Assembly (NCBI GenBank): GCA_001544595.2
Contig: FCOH02000002.1
Location: 1 to 64,000 of the forward strand
Direction of reading: 5' to 3'
Length of the DNA stretch: 64,000 nt
Origin: Caballeronia peredens
Lineage (GTDB): Bacteria > Pseudomonadota > Gammaproteobacteria > Burkholderiales > Burkholderiaceae
Shown here: positions 1 through 9,576 of the stretch, piece by piece
How positions within the stretch are numbered: position 1 is the stretch's first letter
Layout of the letters: every line of letters starts with the position of its first letter
Notes under the pieces: generated by a model
Told to the model about the DNA's origin: nothing
Seen by the model: the letters and a program-made list of their open reading frames with translations, nothing else
Database searches by the model: none
Program-made: the position numbers and the translations under genes

Positions 1-4
1 AACG

Positions 5-202
5 ATGCGAAATCGCCATTTTTGGATTCTGCCGAGAAAATTAGGAATGCAACAGAATTACGTGAATCGAGTTGGCGAAGCAGTGTTTGATCTGTCCAAC
101 AATACTGTCAAACTATATCGATTCGTAATCCGCTCGTTTATTGAGATCGGATTGTGTGATATCCGAGAAGAAATTGACTGGTTGGGTCATATGTCTGCTT
201 AA
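5..202 (+). CDS. AT-rich open frame at window edge, possible 3' end of a gene
   Basis: The frame is open from base 2 to a TAA at 200-202 and encodes about 65 residues, ending in GHMSA. I recognise no family. The stretch is markedly poorer in G+C than everything to its right and its codons lack the strong G/C third-position bias of the neighbours. It could be the tail of a horizontally acquired gene entering from the left, or simply non-coding DNA. The ATG at base 5 has no visible upstream context, so the true start cannot be judged. Confidence 0.25.
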   Translation: MRNRHFWILPRKLGMQQNYVNRVGEAVFDLSNNTVKLYRFVIRSFIEIGLCDIREEIDWLGHMSA

Positions 203-232
203 GAGCAGGTGAACCGAAACACCGACAGGCAC

Positions 233-1402
233 CTAATCAGAAACGCTCGTCGCCGCGCGCCGCTCCCACCACACCGCCGCCAGAAACGCCACCGCGGCCA
301 TGACCAGCACGCCGACCAGCGCATCCGCGCCGACGCGTTGCATGAGCGTCCCCGCGACGATCGGCCCGCCGAAACTCGCCGCGCTCCACGACGCCCCGAC
401 GATCGCCGTCGCCGAAACCAGCGATGGCCCGCGAAAGCGCTCGCCGCAAGCGACGATCGACAGCGTATAGACACTGCCCGCCGCCGCGCCGATCACGAAC
501 AGCAGCGGCCAGCAAATCCACGGATACTCGACCGCCCACGGCAAGAACGGCAACAGCACCGCGACCACGACGCCCGCGCCCGCGTGCACCTTCGCACGCC
601 CGATGCGATCGGCGAGCCAGCCGATCGGGAATTGCATCGTCGTGTCGCCCAGCAGGATCGCGGAGGCGAACAGCACGCCGATATTCTCGGCGACGCCGTG
701 CGCCATCGCGAAGAGCGGCATCAGCGAAAGGGCGAGCGTGTCGAAAAGCGCAAAGAAGCCCGTGCCGATCACGAGTGCCGGCATGCGCGGCAACACCGTG
801 CGCCAGCCGGCGTGGCCATTCTCGTGTTCGCCCGCGCTCGCGTGCAGCGCGTGCGGCGCGCCGCGGATCGACGCGAGCGCAGGCAGCGCAAGAAGGAAGA
901 TCGCGCCGCACACGGCGAATCGCGTCGCCTGCCAGCCGCCGATTGCGCTGACGAGCACCGGGCCCGTCATCTGGAAAAGGGTGAAGTTGGTTGCGTAGAT
1001 CGCGACGACGCGCCCGCGCGTGGTGTCGTCGGCGAGTTGCGTGACCCATGCCTCGCCGATCGTGAAGAGCAGCATCAACGCCGCGCCGAACAGCACGCGC
1101 AGCACGGCCCACAGCCACAGATCGAGCGTGAACTGCATCGCGATGGTCGCGAAGGCGGCGACCAGCACCGTCACGACGATCGTCTCGCGTGCGCCCCAGC
1201 GCGCCGCGACGCGGCTCGCGAACGGTGCGACGGCGAGACCGCCGCCGGCCTGCATCGCCGTCATCAGGCCGACGACGTCGCTGCCGTACCCGGCCTGCGT
1301 GAGCGCGAGCGCCGTGAGCGGCAGCGTCGCGCCGAGCCCGAGGCCCACGACCGCGACGCTCAGGATCAGCGCGAGAAAATCGCGCGACAGAATGCCCTTC
1401 AT
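233..1402 (-). CDS. MFS transporter (DHA1-like)
   Basis: This 389-residue protein has the size and hydrophobic pattern of a 12-helix major facilitator transporter in the inner membrane. The N-terminal half contains the loop VAARWGARET after the second helix, and the second half has the matching IGWLADRIGRAKV, the duplicated motif A of the superfamily (GxLaDRxGrkx). The substrate is unknown; drug or metabolite export is the usual role for such proteins. I chose the ATG at 1402 (MKGILSRDF) over an in-frame GTG at 1411. It follows another MFS gene by 22 bases on the same strand, so the two are probably co-transcribed. No terminator is visible downstream. Confidence 0.85.
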   Translation of the reverse strand: MKGILSRDFLALILSVAVVGLGLGATLPLTALALTQAGYGSDVVGLMTAMQAGGGLAVAPFASRVAARWGARETIVVTVLVAAFATIAMQFTLDLWLWAVLRVLFGAALMLLFTIGEAWVTQLADDTTRGRVVAIYATNFTLFQMTGPVLVSAIGGWQATRFAVCGAIFLLALPALASIRGAPHALHASAGEHENGHAGWRTVLPRMPALVIGTGFFALFDTLALSLMPLFAMAHGVAENIGVLFASAILLGDTTMQFPIGWLADRIGRAKVHAGAGVVVAVLLPFLPWAVEYPWICWPLLFVIGAAAGSVYTLSIVACGERFRGPSLVSATAIVGASWSAASFGGPIVAGTLMQRVGADALVGVLVMAAVAFLAAVWWERRAATSVSD

Positions 1403-1424
1403 GCGACGCACCGCATCGAAAAAA

Positions 1425-2597
1425 TCAGGCGGCTTGTCCGATCGACATGCGGCGCGCGCGCTTGTCGAGCGTCGCCGACAAGAGCGTCAGGCCGAACGCG
1501 CTCGCCGCCATCAGAATGCCGACCCACGGCAGCGACGTGAGCGGCGCGCCTGCACCGATCACGCAGCCGCCGAGCCACGCGCCCGTCGCGTTGCCGAGAT
1601 TGAACGCGCCCTGATTCAACGTGGACGCGAGATTCGGCGCATCGCTCGCGCGGTTCACGATCAGGATCTGCAGCGGCGGCACGATCGCGAAGGCGAGCAC
1701 GCCCCAGAAGAAAATCGTGATCATCGCCGCGACGGGCTCGTGCATCGTGCCCGCGAAGATCGTCAGAATGACGACGATCGCCAGCAGAAACGACAGCAGC
1801 GAGCGCAGCAGCTTCCAGTCCGCGAGCTTGCCGCCGAGCGTGCTGCCGACCGTGAGACCCAGGCCGAACAGCAGCAGCACGTACGTGACCGCATGCGGCG
1901 AAAAGCCCGTTACGTCTTCGAGGATCGGCGTGATATACGTGAACACCGAGAACAGGCTGGCCGACGCGAGCACGCTGATGCCGAGCACCATCAGCACTTG
2001 CGGGTTCTTGAGCACGTCGAATTCGCGCAGGATGCTCGTGTCGCGCATCTCGATATGCTTCGGCAGGCACACGGCGAGCGCGCCCGCCGCCGCCACGCCG
2101 ATCAGCGTGACGACCCAGAAGGTCGAGCGCCAGCCGGCCGCCTGGCCGAGCGCGGTGCCGAGCGGCACGCCGAGCACGTTGGCGAGCGTGAGTCCGGTGA
2201 ACATCAGCGCGATAGCCTGCGCACGGCGGTTCGGCGCGACCAGATCGGCGGCGACCACCGAGCCGATGCCGAAGAACGCGCCGTGGCAGAACGCCGTGAC
2301 GATGCGCGCGCCCATCAGCACCCAGTAGTTGGGCGCGAGCGCGCACAGCAGATTGCCGACGATGAACACCGCGATCAGGTTCATCAGCGCCTTTTTGCGC
2401 GGCATCTTTGCGGTGACGACGGCGAGAATCGGCGCGCCGATCGTGACGCCGAGCGCGTAGCCGGACACCAGCATGCCCGCCGCCGGAATCGACACCGCGA
2501 GATCGCGCGCGACGTTGGGCAGGAGCCCCATGATGACGAACTCGGTCGTGCCGATGCCGAACGCGGCAATGGCGAGAGCGAAGAGAGGCAAAGGCAT
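1425..2597 (-). CDS. MFS transporter, AraJ/YdhP-like
   Basis: A 390-residue inner-membrane exporter of the DHA1 branch of the major facilitator superfamily. The first helix reads FGIGTTEFVIMGLLP, the hallmark of the AraJ/YdhP/NepI-type proteins, followed by motif-A-like MPRKKALM and a motif-C-like segment in helix 5 (TLANVLGVPLGTALGQ). Members export sugars, purine nucleosides or drugs; the substrate here cannot be read. The ATG at 2597 (MPLPLFALA) fits the family N-terminus better than an in-frame GTG at 2621. It is the first gene of a two-gene MFS unit, with the second transporter 22 bases downstream. Confidence 0.85.
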   Translation of the reverse strand: MPLPLFALAIAAFGIGTTEFVIMGLLPNVARDLAVSIPAAGMLVSGYALGVTIGAPILAVVTAKMPRKKALMNLIAVFIVGNLLCALAPNYWVLMGARIVTAFCHGAFFGIGSVVAADLVAPNRRAQAIALMFTGLTLANVLGVPLGTALGQAAGWRSTFWVVTLIGVAAAGALAVCLPKHIEMRDTSILREFDVLKNPQVLMVLGISVLASASLFSVFTYITPILEDVTGFSPHAVTYVLLLFGLGLTVGSTLGGKLADWKLLRSLLSFLLAIVVILTIFAGTMHEPVAAMITIFFWGVLAFAIVPPLQILIVNRASDAPNLASTLNQGAFNLGNATGAWLGGCVIGAGAPLTSLPWVGILMAASAFGLTLLSATLDKRARRMSIGQAA

Positions 2598-2911
2598 GGC
2601 GGAGGGCGGACGAAGTGTCACGCCAGGTCGCGCGTCGTCGGATTGAGCGATGCAGGCGGCGAGGCGGAGTGGAAGGATCGGATTGTACCGAAAGGCATTT
2701 TTTGATGCTGGTATAAACCCTTATGCCGACCGGCGCAAAGCATGAATCGTCCGAACGGATATTCTTTCGGACGTGGCGGCAGCGCACGAGTCTTGCCCTC
2801 GTCGCGCCGTCATGCGTCAGATGTTTCCGGTAACACGCCTGCCGGCGCGGGTTCGTTGCGCATCGCGCGCGCCAATCAGTGTTGGAAAAACACAGCAACT
2901 ACAGAACGAAG

Positions 2912-3355
2912 ATGTCCCTGATCAAAAATTTCATCCGCAGCGCGCTTGCTTCCACGATCCTGCTCGGCGCGCTCGCGCACGCCCAGAGCGACGCCGCCGG
3001 TCCCATCGCCACGAAGGCGGGCACGCTCAACTTTCTGCGCGACGAATCCGGCATGGCGGCGCTCATCGACACGCAGGTGTTCGATCGCTTCGACGCGAAG
3101 CGCATCGTGCATTTCGACGACGCGCCGGGCGCGGGCGGCGTCGTCGCGCGCATGCTCGTGCAGTCCGATAACGGTCCGGTGCTCTATGACTTCCGGCGCA
3201 ATCCGCCGCTCGTGCAGCGCGTGGGCCAGCGCATGACGCTCAGGCGCGTGTTCTGGCAGGGCGACGAAGTGGTGATGCAGTCGAATCTCGGCTGGTTCGG
3301 CTTCCAGCGCGGCAAGCTCACGAAGCTGCAATCGTCGACGACGATCTACCACTGA
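2912..3355 (+). CDS. Small secreted protein of unknown function
   Basis: A 147-residue protein that starts at ATG 2912 (MSLIKNFIRSAL); an in-frame ATG at 2879 is less likely because the signal peptide begins at the later one. The N-terminus has a basic stretch, a hydrophobic core and an AHAQS cleavage-type site, so it is probably exported to the periplasm. The mature part is compact, with no cysteines and no family I recognise. Its last 38 bases overlap, antisense, the 3' end of the convergent pdeM-like gene. It is divergent from the MFS pair across about 310 bases in which I see no clear promoter. Confidence 0.65.
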   Translation: MSLIKNFIRSALASTILLGALAHAQSDAAGPIATKAGTLNFLRDESGMAALIDTQVFDRFDAKRIVHFDDAPGAGGVVARMLVQSDNGPVLYDFRRNPPLVQRVGQRMTLRRVFWQGDEVVMQSNLGWFGFQRGKLTKLQSSTTIYH

Positions 3356-4007
3356 GCGGAAACACCCGTTCGCCGGCAATCACATAGATCGATTCGCCGC
3401 GCACGTCGTCGTTCACCTCGAAGCCGCCCGTGAATGCGCCGAACGCCGGCAGCACGCCCGCGCGCGGACCGAAGCGAAAGCACGGCAGGCGCGCGCGGTC
3501 GACGCGCGTGGCGAGCCGGTAGACCGGATGCTCGTGACCGGCGAGCGCGTACGCGCCATCGACAATCTGCGGATGATGGCAAAGCGCCCACGGCCCGAGC
3601 GCGTGCGGCTCCTTCACGACTTCGACGCCGAACGCGGCGGGCAGCGCGCCCGCGTGTCGGTCGTGATTGCCTTCCACCAGCACGAGCCGCAACGCGCGAT
3701 GCCTCGCGCGCCACGCGGCGAGCGCGTCGAGCGTTTCATCGGTATGGGATTCGCGCGCGTGGAGCAGATCGCCGAGAAAGGCGACCGACTCCGGGCGATG
3801 CATCGCGACGAGCGCGTCCAGCCGCGCGAGCGTCTCGCCGGTCGTGCCGGCGGGCACCGGAATGCCGCGCGCGCGGAACACGGCGTCCTTGCCGAAATGG
3901 GCATCGGCGATAAAGAGGCTTTTCAGAAGCGGATCGAACGCCGCGCGCGCCGACGAAAGCATCAGCTCGCGGCCGTTCACGTCGATGGTCAATGCCTCAA
4001 TGGTCAT
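3318..4007 (-). CDS. pdeM: PdeM-type metallophosphoesterase, ligase-associated
   Basis: A 229-residue calcineurin-like phosphoesterase. All dimetal-site motifs are visible: D35-x-H37 in IADAHFGKD, D80 in FLGDLLHARE, N114-H115-D116 in EGNHDRH, the H144-H145 pair and the final GHEHP around residues 157-161. This arrangement matches the PdeM subfamily encoded with ATP-dependent ligases, whose studied members are Mn-dependent phosphodiesterases. It is the last gene of the exonuclease-ligase-helicase-phosphoesterase operon, 13 bases after the helicase stop. A role in end processing during DNA repair is inferred from family and context. Its 3' end overlaps the convergent small secreted protein gene. 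Confidence 0.9.
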   Translation of the reverse strand: MTIEALTIDVNGRELMLSSARAAFDPLLKSLFIADAHFGKDAVFRARGIPVPAGTTGETLARLDALVAMHRPESVAFLGDLLHARESHTDETLDALAAWRARHRALRLVLVEGNHDRHAGALPAAFGVEVVKEPHALGPWALCHHPQIVDGAYALAGHEHPVYRLATRVDRARLPCFRFGPRAGVLPAFGAFTGGFEVNDDVRGESIYVIAGERVFPLSGRSSSTIAAS

Positions 4008-4020
4008 GGTTCGTCGTCGA

Positions 4021-6621
4021 TTATCCCTTCGCCGCCTTCTCGAGATCCGCGAGCATGCGCTCGACGCGATCCGACAGCTTCTCCGTGCTCACTTTCTCCC
4101 GCAGGCGCGCGACGATCAGCGGAAACGCGAACGGCGTCGGCTTCTTCGGGTGCGTCAGGGCGAGCCGGCTCGCGCTCATGCGTTCGAGCGCCGCGCGGAT
4201 GCGCCCGAGCTCCAGTTCCTGCAGCATGACTTCCTGATCGGCCTGGGAAAGCAGCAGATTGCCGCTGTCGTGCTTGCGAAATACTTCATAGAACAGGCCG
4301 CTCGACGCCTGTAATTGCCGCGCGCTTTTCTGCTGCCCCGGATGACCCTGATAGATCAGGCCCGACACCCGCGCGATCTCGCGAAAACGCCGCGCCGACA
4401 GCTCGGACGCATTCAGGCTCGCGAGAATGTCGTGCTCCAGATCGTCCGGCGAAAACAGCCCTTCGTCGATGAGCGTCTCCCAGTCGAACGGACGCGCCGA
4501 CAACAGTTCGAAGCCGTAGTCGTTCATCGAAATGGAAAACGTGCCGGGCTGATCGCGAGCGGCGCGCCAGCCGAGCAGCGATCCGAGTCCGATATGCGCC
4601 ATCCGCCCGGCGAACGGGTAACAGAAGAAATGATGCCCTTCGCGCGAACGCACGAGTTCGACCACCAGCACGCCCGGACCCGGCAGCGCGGACCACTTCG
4701 CCTGCAGATCGAGCAGCGGCTTCACGGCGCGCATTTCGGGCTCGTCGAAGATGCCGTCGCTGGCGCGCGCGAGCATCACGAGCGCGGCGTCCGCCAGTTC
4801 CGACGAAAGCGGCATCTTGCTGCCCGCCCATTGCGGCATCGCGCCGCGCGAGGAAGTCGCGCGCTTCACGTACGCGGTCATGTCGCGCACGCGCACGAGT
4901 TCGAGCGTGCGTCCGCCGAAGGTGAAGACGTCGCCGGGCTTCAGCCGTGAGATGAACGATTCCTCCATCGCGCCGATGCGTCCGCCCGTCATGTACGCGA
5001 CGCTGATGGTCGCGTTCGCCACGATCGTCCCGACGTTGTTGCGATGTCTGCGCACGAGATCCTCGCGCGGCACGCGGTACACGCCATCGTCGTCTTTGAC
5101 GACGCGATGAAAGTCCGGATACGCCGCGAGCGACGCGCCGCCGCGCTCGACAAACGCGAGCGCCCAGTCGAACTCGGCTTGCGTGAGATCGCGATAGGCG
5201 TAGGCCGTGCGCACTTCGTCGAACATCTCGCCGGGCGCGAAGCCGCCGCCTATCGCCACGCTCACGAGATGCTGCACGAGCACGTCGAGCGGTTTGACCG
5301 GCATTTCGCGGCCTTCGATGCGGCGCTCGCCGATCGCCCAGCGCGCCGCCGCCGCTTCGACGAGTTCGAGCGCGTGCGTCGGCACGATCGTCACGCGCGA
5401 GACGCGGCCGGGCGCGTGGCCCGAGCGGCCCGCGCGCTGCATGAGCCGCGCGACGCCCTTCGGCGAGCCGATCTGGAAGACGCGGTCGACCGGCAGGAAA
5501 TCGACGCCGAGATCGAGACTCGACGTGCAGACGACCGCCTTCAGTTGCCCGTTCTTGAGGCCGAGTTCGACCCAGTCGCGCACTTCCTTGTCGAGCGAGC
5601 CGTGATGCAGCGCGAGCAGGCCCGCCCATTCCGGCCGCAATTCGAGCAGCGCGCGATACCAGATCTCGGACTGCGAGCGCGTGTTGGTGAAAACGAGCGA
5701 GCTTTGCGCGTGTTCGATTTCATCGGCGACCGGCCCGACTTGCCGCACGCCGAGATGTCCGCCCCACGGAAAGCGCTCGATCGTCTCCGGAATCAGCGTA
5801 TCGACGACGAGCGTCTTCGGCTGCGCGCCCTGCACGACGACACGCGGGGTTTTCACGGGATGCAGCAGCGCGTCGTGCGCGAGCGCGAGATTGCCGAGCG
5901 TCGCCGAGAGTCCCCAGACCTGCAGATCGGGACGCCAGCGCGCGAGCCGGGCAAGCGCCAGTTGCGTCTGCGTGCCGCGCTTGTTGCCGAGCAACTCGTG
6001 CCATTCATCGACGACGACGAGTCGCACGTGCGACAGGTCTTCGCGGGCGCCGGACCGCGTCAGCATCAGCGTGAGGCTTTCGGGCGTCGTTACGAGCGCG
6101 GACGGCATGCGGCGGCTCTGGCGCGCGCGTTCCGCCGACGACGTGTCGCCCGTGCGCAATCCGACCGTCCAGGGCACCGCGAGCGCGCTGACGGCCGCCT
6201 GCAGCGCGCGGGCGGTGTCGGCGGCGAGTGCGCGCATCGGCGTGATCCACAGCACGGTGAGCGGCGCGGGCAGCGCGTGGCGCTTCGGCGGCGCAGCGGC
6301 GTAGGCGGCGAGCGCGCCGAGCCACACGGCCCAGGTCTTGCCCGCGCCCGTCGTCGCGTGCAAAAGGCCGCTCGCGCCGCGCCCGATCTCGTGCCAAGCC
6401 TCGCGCTGGAATTCGAACGGCTGCCAGCCGCGTTCGTCGAACCAGCGCGCGATGCGCTCGCCGATGGGTTTCGCCGCTTCGTTTTCGTCGTAGGCGAAAG
6501 GCGCGGGCGTGAAGAGTTCGGCGGCCGCGTCGAGCTTCGCCTGCGCGGCGCGCGTGCGCGGGATACGGCGCGGGCGCGGCGTGCGGCGGCGTTCCTTGTC
6601 GGCCGGTTCGGGTGCGTTCAT
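4021..6621 (-). CDS. Ligase-associated DEXH helicase (Lhr-Core type)
   Basis: An 866-residue superfamily 2 helicase. Near the N-terminus the Q-motif-like region is followed by Walker A in [11 protein letters not shown] (about residue 90), then [10 protein letters not shown] and the DEWH box near residue 204, SATLGN (motif III), and in the second RecA domain the motif VI stretch [12 protein letters not shown]. The long C-terminal part corresponds to the winged-helix and Lhr-specific domain. Length and context match Lhr-Core, a 3'-to-5' translocase, rather than full-length Lhr. The start at 6621 ([10 protein letters not shown]) overlaps the ligase stop in an ATGA, indicating translational coupling. 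Confidence 0.92.
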   Translation of the reverse strand: MNAPEPADKERRRTPRPRRIPRTRAAQAKLDAAAELFTPAPFAYDENEAAKPIGERIARWFDERGWQPFEFQREAWHEIGRGASGLLHATTGAGKTWAVWLGALAAYAAAPPKRHALPAPLTVLWITPMRALAADTARALQAAVSALAVPWTVGLRTGDTSSAERARQSRRMPSALVTTPESLTLMLTRSGAREDLSHVRLVVVDEWHELLGNKRGTQTQLALARLARWRPDLQVWGLSATLGNLALAHDALLHPVKTPRVVVQGAQPKTLVVDTLIPETIERFPWGGHLGVRQVGPVADEIEHAQSSLVFTNTRSQSEIWYRALLELRPEWAGLLALHHGSLDKEVRDWVELGLKNGQLKAVVCTSSLDLGVDFLPVDRVFQIGSPKGVARLMQRAGRSGHAPGRVSRVTIVPTHALELVEAAAARWAIGERRIEGREMPVKPLDVLVQHLVSVAIGGGFAPGEMFDEVRTAYAYRDLTQAEFDWALAFVERGGASLAAYPDFHRVVKDDDGVYRVPREDLVRRHRNNVGTIVANATISVAYMTGGRIGAMEESFISRLKPGDVFTFGGRTLELVRVRDMTAYVKRATSSRGAMPQWAGSKMPLSSELADAALVMLARASDGIFDEPEMRAVKPLLDLQAKWSALPGPGVLVVELVRSREGHHFFCYPFAGRMAHIGLGSLLGWRAARDQPGTFSISMNDYGFELLSARPFDWETLIDEGLFSPDDLEHDILASLNASELSARRFREIARVSGLIYQGHPGQQKSARQLQASSGLFYEVFRKHDSGNLLLSQADQEVMLQELELGRIRAALERMSASRLALTHPKKPTPFAFPLIVARLREKVSTEKLSDRVERMLADLEKAAKG

Positions 6622-8285
6622 GCCGCCGCCTCGTTCAGAAAGCCCTTGAGCATGTCGAGCGTGTCGGCGTCTTCGATGCCCTTGTCGGTGCGCCAGCGCA
6701 ACATGCGCGGAAAGCGCACCGCGATGCCCGACTTGTGCCGCGGGCTCGCCTGGATGCCCTCGAAGCCGATCTCGAAGACGAGCGTCGGCGTGACGCTGCG
6801 CACCGGCCCGAACTTCTCGATGGTCGTCTTGCGCACGATCGCGTCGACCTGGCGCATTTCTTCGTCGGTCAGGCCGGAATAGGCCTTGGCAAACGGCACC
6901 AGCGTGCGCACGCCGTCGGCTTCGTCCCACACGGCGAAGGTGAAATCCGTGTAGAGGCTCGCGCGCCGGCCGTGGCCGCGTTGCGCGTAGAGCAGCACGG
7001 CGTCGATCGAATACGGATCGATTTTCCACTTCCACCAGGTTCCCGACGCCTTCGTGCGACCGACGCCGTACATCGACGCGCGCTCCTTGAGCATCAGTCC
7101 TTCGACGCCGCGCGCGCGGCTCTCGTCGCGCAACGCGGCGAGCGCGCTCCAGTCCGGCGCGACGATCATCGGCGAGACGCGCAGCAGATCCATCGCGAGC
7201 GACGTGGACAGTTCGTGCGCGAGCGCATCGAGCCGCGCCCGGCGCGCATGCAGCGGCTCGGTGCGCAGATCGCGCCCGTTCGCTTCGAGCAGATCGTAGG
7301 CGAGCAGCGCGGCGGGCGAATCGGCGAGCACTTTCTTCGTGAGCGACTTGCGCGTGATGCGCGGCTGCAGGCGCGCGAACGGCAACGGCGCGGCGCCGTC
7401 GGGTTCCCACGCGAGAATTTCTCCGTCGATGACGGTGCCGTCGGGCAGCGCGGCGCTCAGGCCGGCGAGTTCCGGAAAGCGTTCGGTGACGAGATCCTCG
7501 CCGCGCGACCAGATCCACACGCGGCCCGCGCGCTTGACGAGTTGCGCGCGGATGCCGTCCCATTTCCATTCTGCGATCCAGTCCGCGGGCGAGCCGAGCG
7601 TCGCCGGATCGGCCTGCAGCGGATGCGCGAGAAAGAACGGATAGGGCAGGCCGATGTCGCTTTCGTGCGGCGTATCGACGTCGTCGCCTTGTGCTTCGGG
7701 CGCGATCAGCCGCAGATAGCGCGCGGCGCTCGGTTTCTCGCGCGAATCCGTCCAGCCGACCATGCGCTGTGCGATGCGCTTGTGATCCACGCCCGCGACG
7801 ACGGCCAGCGCGCGCACGACGAGCTGCCGCGCGACGCCGACGCGAAAGCCGCCGCCGATCAGCTTCGTCAGCAGAAAGCGCTCGCTCCAGTTCAGTTCGT
7901 CCCAGTAGCTCAGAAGCCGCGCGCGCAGCTCGGACGGGTTCGCGCCGCGCAGCGTCAGCACGCGCTCCTCGATCCATTGCGCGAGTCCCAGCGACGATTC
8001 ACCCGACGCTGGCGGCAGCACATGCGCGATGGTCTCGGCGAGATCGCCGACCGCCTGATACGACTCGTCGAAAAGCCATTCCGGCAGGCCCGCGCGCTCG
8101 CGGGCGAATTCCGTTAGCTGGCGCGTCGGCACCGACTGGCGCGGTTTGCCGCCCGCGAGAAAGTACGACGCCCACGCGGCGTCTTCCGGTTCCGCGCCCG
8201 AAAAATACGCGATCAGCGCTTCGAGCTTTTCGTTGGTCGACGTGGTCGCGTCGAGCGCCGTGTAGAGCGTCGCGAAGCGTCTCAT
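6618..8285 (-). CDS. ATP-dependent DNA ligase (bacterial LigB/LigC-type, repair cluster)
   Basis: A 555-residue ATP-dependent ligase of the type that joins a DNA-binding domain (about residues 1-200), a nucleotidyltransferase domain and an OB fold. The adenylated lysine is Lys241 in [12 protein letters not shown] (motif I, KxDGxR). Later motifs are readable as DGEILAW (III), EGLMLKE (IV) and WWKWK (V). It seals nicks through an enzyme-AMP intermediate and supplements the NAD-dependent LigA. The ATG at 8285 overlaps the exonuclease stop in an ATGA, and its own stop overlaps the helicase start the same way, so three genes are translationally coupled. Confidence 0.93.
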   Translation of the reverse strand: MRRFATLYTALDATTSTNEKLEALIAYFSGAEPEDAAWASYFLAGGKPRQSVPTRQLTEFARERAGLPEWLFDESYQAVGDLAETIAHVLPPASGESSLGLAQWIEERVLTLRGANPSELRARLLSYWDELNWSERFLLTKLIGGGFRVGVARQLVVRALAVVAGVDHKRIAQRMVGWTDSREKPSAARYLRLIAPEAQGDDVDTPHESDIGLPYPFFLAHPLQADPATLGSPADWIAEWKWDGIRAQLVKRAGRVWIWSRGEDLVTERFPELAGLSAALPDGTVIDGEILAWEPDGAAPLPFARLQPRITRKSLTKKVLADSPAALLAYDLLEANGRDLRTEPLHARRARLDALAHELSTSLAMDLLRVSPMIVAPDWSALAALRDESRARGVEGLMLKERASMYGVGRTKASGTWWKWKIDPYSIDAVLLYAQRGHGRRASLYTDFTFAVWDEADGVRTLVPFAKAYSGLTDEEMRQVDAIVRKTTIEKFGPVRSVTPTLVFEIGFEGIQASPRHKSGIAVRFPRMLRWRTDKGIEDADTLDMLKGFLNEAAA

Positions 8286-9421
8286 TGCGCGGCGGCTCCG
8301 GTGTCTTGCGCGGCGTTTTCGGCGGCGTCGGCTTCGATCGCATCGTCGCCGTATTCGGTGCTGAACGCGCCCGCATCGAGACCCTGTTCGGTGAGCCAGC
8401 GGACCATCGGCTCGATCTGGCCGTGCGTGACGATCACGCGCTCGGCGCCGCTCGCGCCGATGGCCAGTTGCAGGCCCGGCCAGTCGGCGTGATCCGACAG
8501 CACGAAACCGCGATCGACGCCGCGCCGCCTGCGCGTGCCGCGCAGACGCATCCAGCCGGAGGCGAAGGCGTCGCTGTAATCGCCGAAGCGGCGCATCCAT
8601 GTGCTGCCTTGCGCGGACGGCGGCGCCACGATCAGCGCGCCCTTGAACGCCGGCTTGTCCCTGGCGGCGATTTCGCTGACGAGCCGGGTCGGCGGCAGCG
8701 CGACGCCCGCCTCGCGATACGCGCGATTGAGTGGCTCGACCGCACCGTGACAGAAGATCGGACCGATGGCGGCATCGATGCCCGCGAGCACGCGTTGCGC
8801 CTTGCCGAAGGAATAGCAGAAGAGCACGGATGCGCGGTCCTGGCTCGCGTTGTGGCGCCACCAGGAATCGATGCCGCTGAAGATTTCGCGCGAGTCGTCC
8901 CAGCGATAGATCGGCAGGCCGAAGGTCGACTCCGTGATGAAGGTGTCGCAGCGCACGGGTTCGAAGGGCGTGCAGGTCGGATCGGGCTCGACCTTGTAGT
9001 CGCCGGACGCGACCCATACGCGCCCCTTGTACTCGACGCGCACCTGCGCCGAGCCCAGCACGTGCCCCGCCGGATGCAGCGACACGCGCACGCCGTTCAC
9101 ATCGATCGCGTCGCCGTAGGCGAGCCCTTGCACGTCGATGCCGGGCAGGCGCGAGCGCAGCACGCCGACGCCCGCTTCGGCCGCGAGATAGTGCGCATGA
9201 CCGAAGCGCGCGTGGTCCGCATGCGCATGCGTGATGACCGCGCGTTCGACAGGCCGCCAGGGATCGATAAAAAAGTTGCCCGGACCGCAGAAAAGTCCTT
9301 CGGGGCGAGCGACGATGAGATCGGAGGTGTCCACGTTTTGTTGGTCGGCGTGCGCACGGCGTTTGACGATGCGCGTCGCGTGATGCCTGACCCGAGTGTT
9401 CGATTCAGGCAACAAAAGCAC
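8282..9421 (-). CDS. Ligase-associated exonuclease (metallo-beta-lactamase/beta-CASP fold)
   Basis: A protein of up to 379 residues with the metallo-beta-lactamase signature HAHADH at residues 65-70 of the longest reading, followed by HPAGHVLGSAQ, SGDYK and ESTF, and the C-terminal beta-CASP motifs SDHADW and VTHG. This order matches the SNM1/CPSF-like exonucleases encoded with ATP-dependent ligases, some of which are Mn-dependent DNA nucleases. It is the first gene of the repair operon. The start is uncertain: GTG at 9421, ATG-like options nearby, or GTG at 9334 (VDTSDLIVA), which gives 350 residues and begins closest to the conserved domain. No strong ribosome binding site distinguishes them. 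Confidence 0.88.
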   Translation of the reverse strand: MLLLPESNTRVRHHATRIVKRRAHADQQNVDTSDLIVARPEGLFCGPGNFFIDPWRPVERAVITHAHADHARFGHAHYLAAEAGVGVLRSRLPGIDVQGLAYGDAIDVNGVRVSLHPAGHVLGSAQVRVEYKGRVWVASGDYKVEPDPTCTPFEPVRCDTFITESTFGLPIYRWDDSREIFSGIDSWWRHNASQDRASVLFCYSFGKAQRVLAGIDAAIGPIFCHGAVEPLNRAYREAGVALPPTRLVSEIAARDKPAFKGALIVAPPSAQGSTWMRRFGDYSDAFASGWMRLRGTRRRRGVDRGFVLSDHADWPGLQLAIGASGAERVIVTHGQIEPMVRWLTEQGLDAGAFSTEYGDDAIEADAAENAAQDTGAAAQ

Positions 9422-9576
9422 GGCACGTGCCCGTCATGGCGCTTTCACGATTAACGTCTAGGGTGTAAAAGTTTAATTGGCCTGAGCGTTTGCTGGCGCT
9501 GTTCGTTCAGGTCCGTTTGCTTGCGAAACACGCGCGCACGGGGCGCGCGCAACGCAGTCTTTTTTCTATACCGATC

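Noticed and set aside
209-1540. Long plus-strand open frame opposite the MFS gene
   Set aside because: Its translation is almost pure Arg, Ala, Asp and His, as expected for the reverse frame of a high-GC gene; the minus strand encodes a clear transporter.
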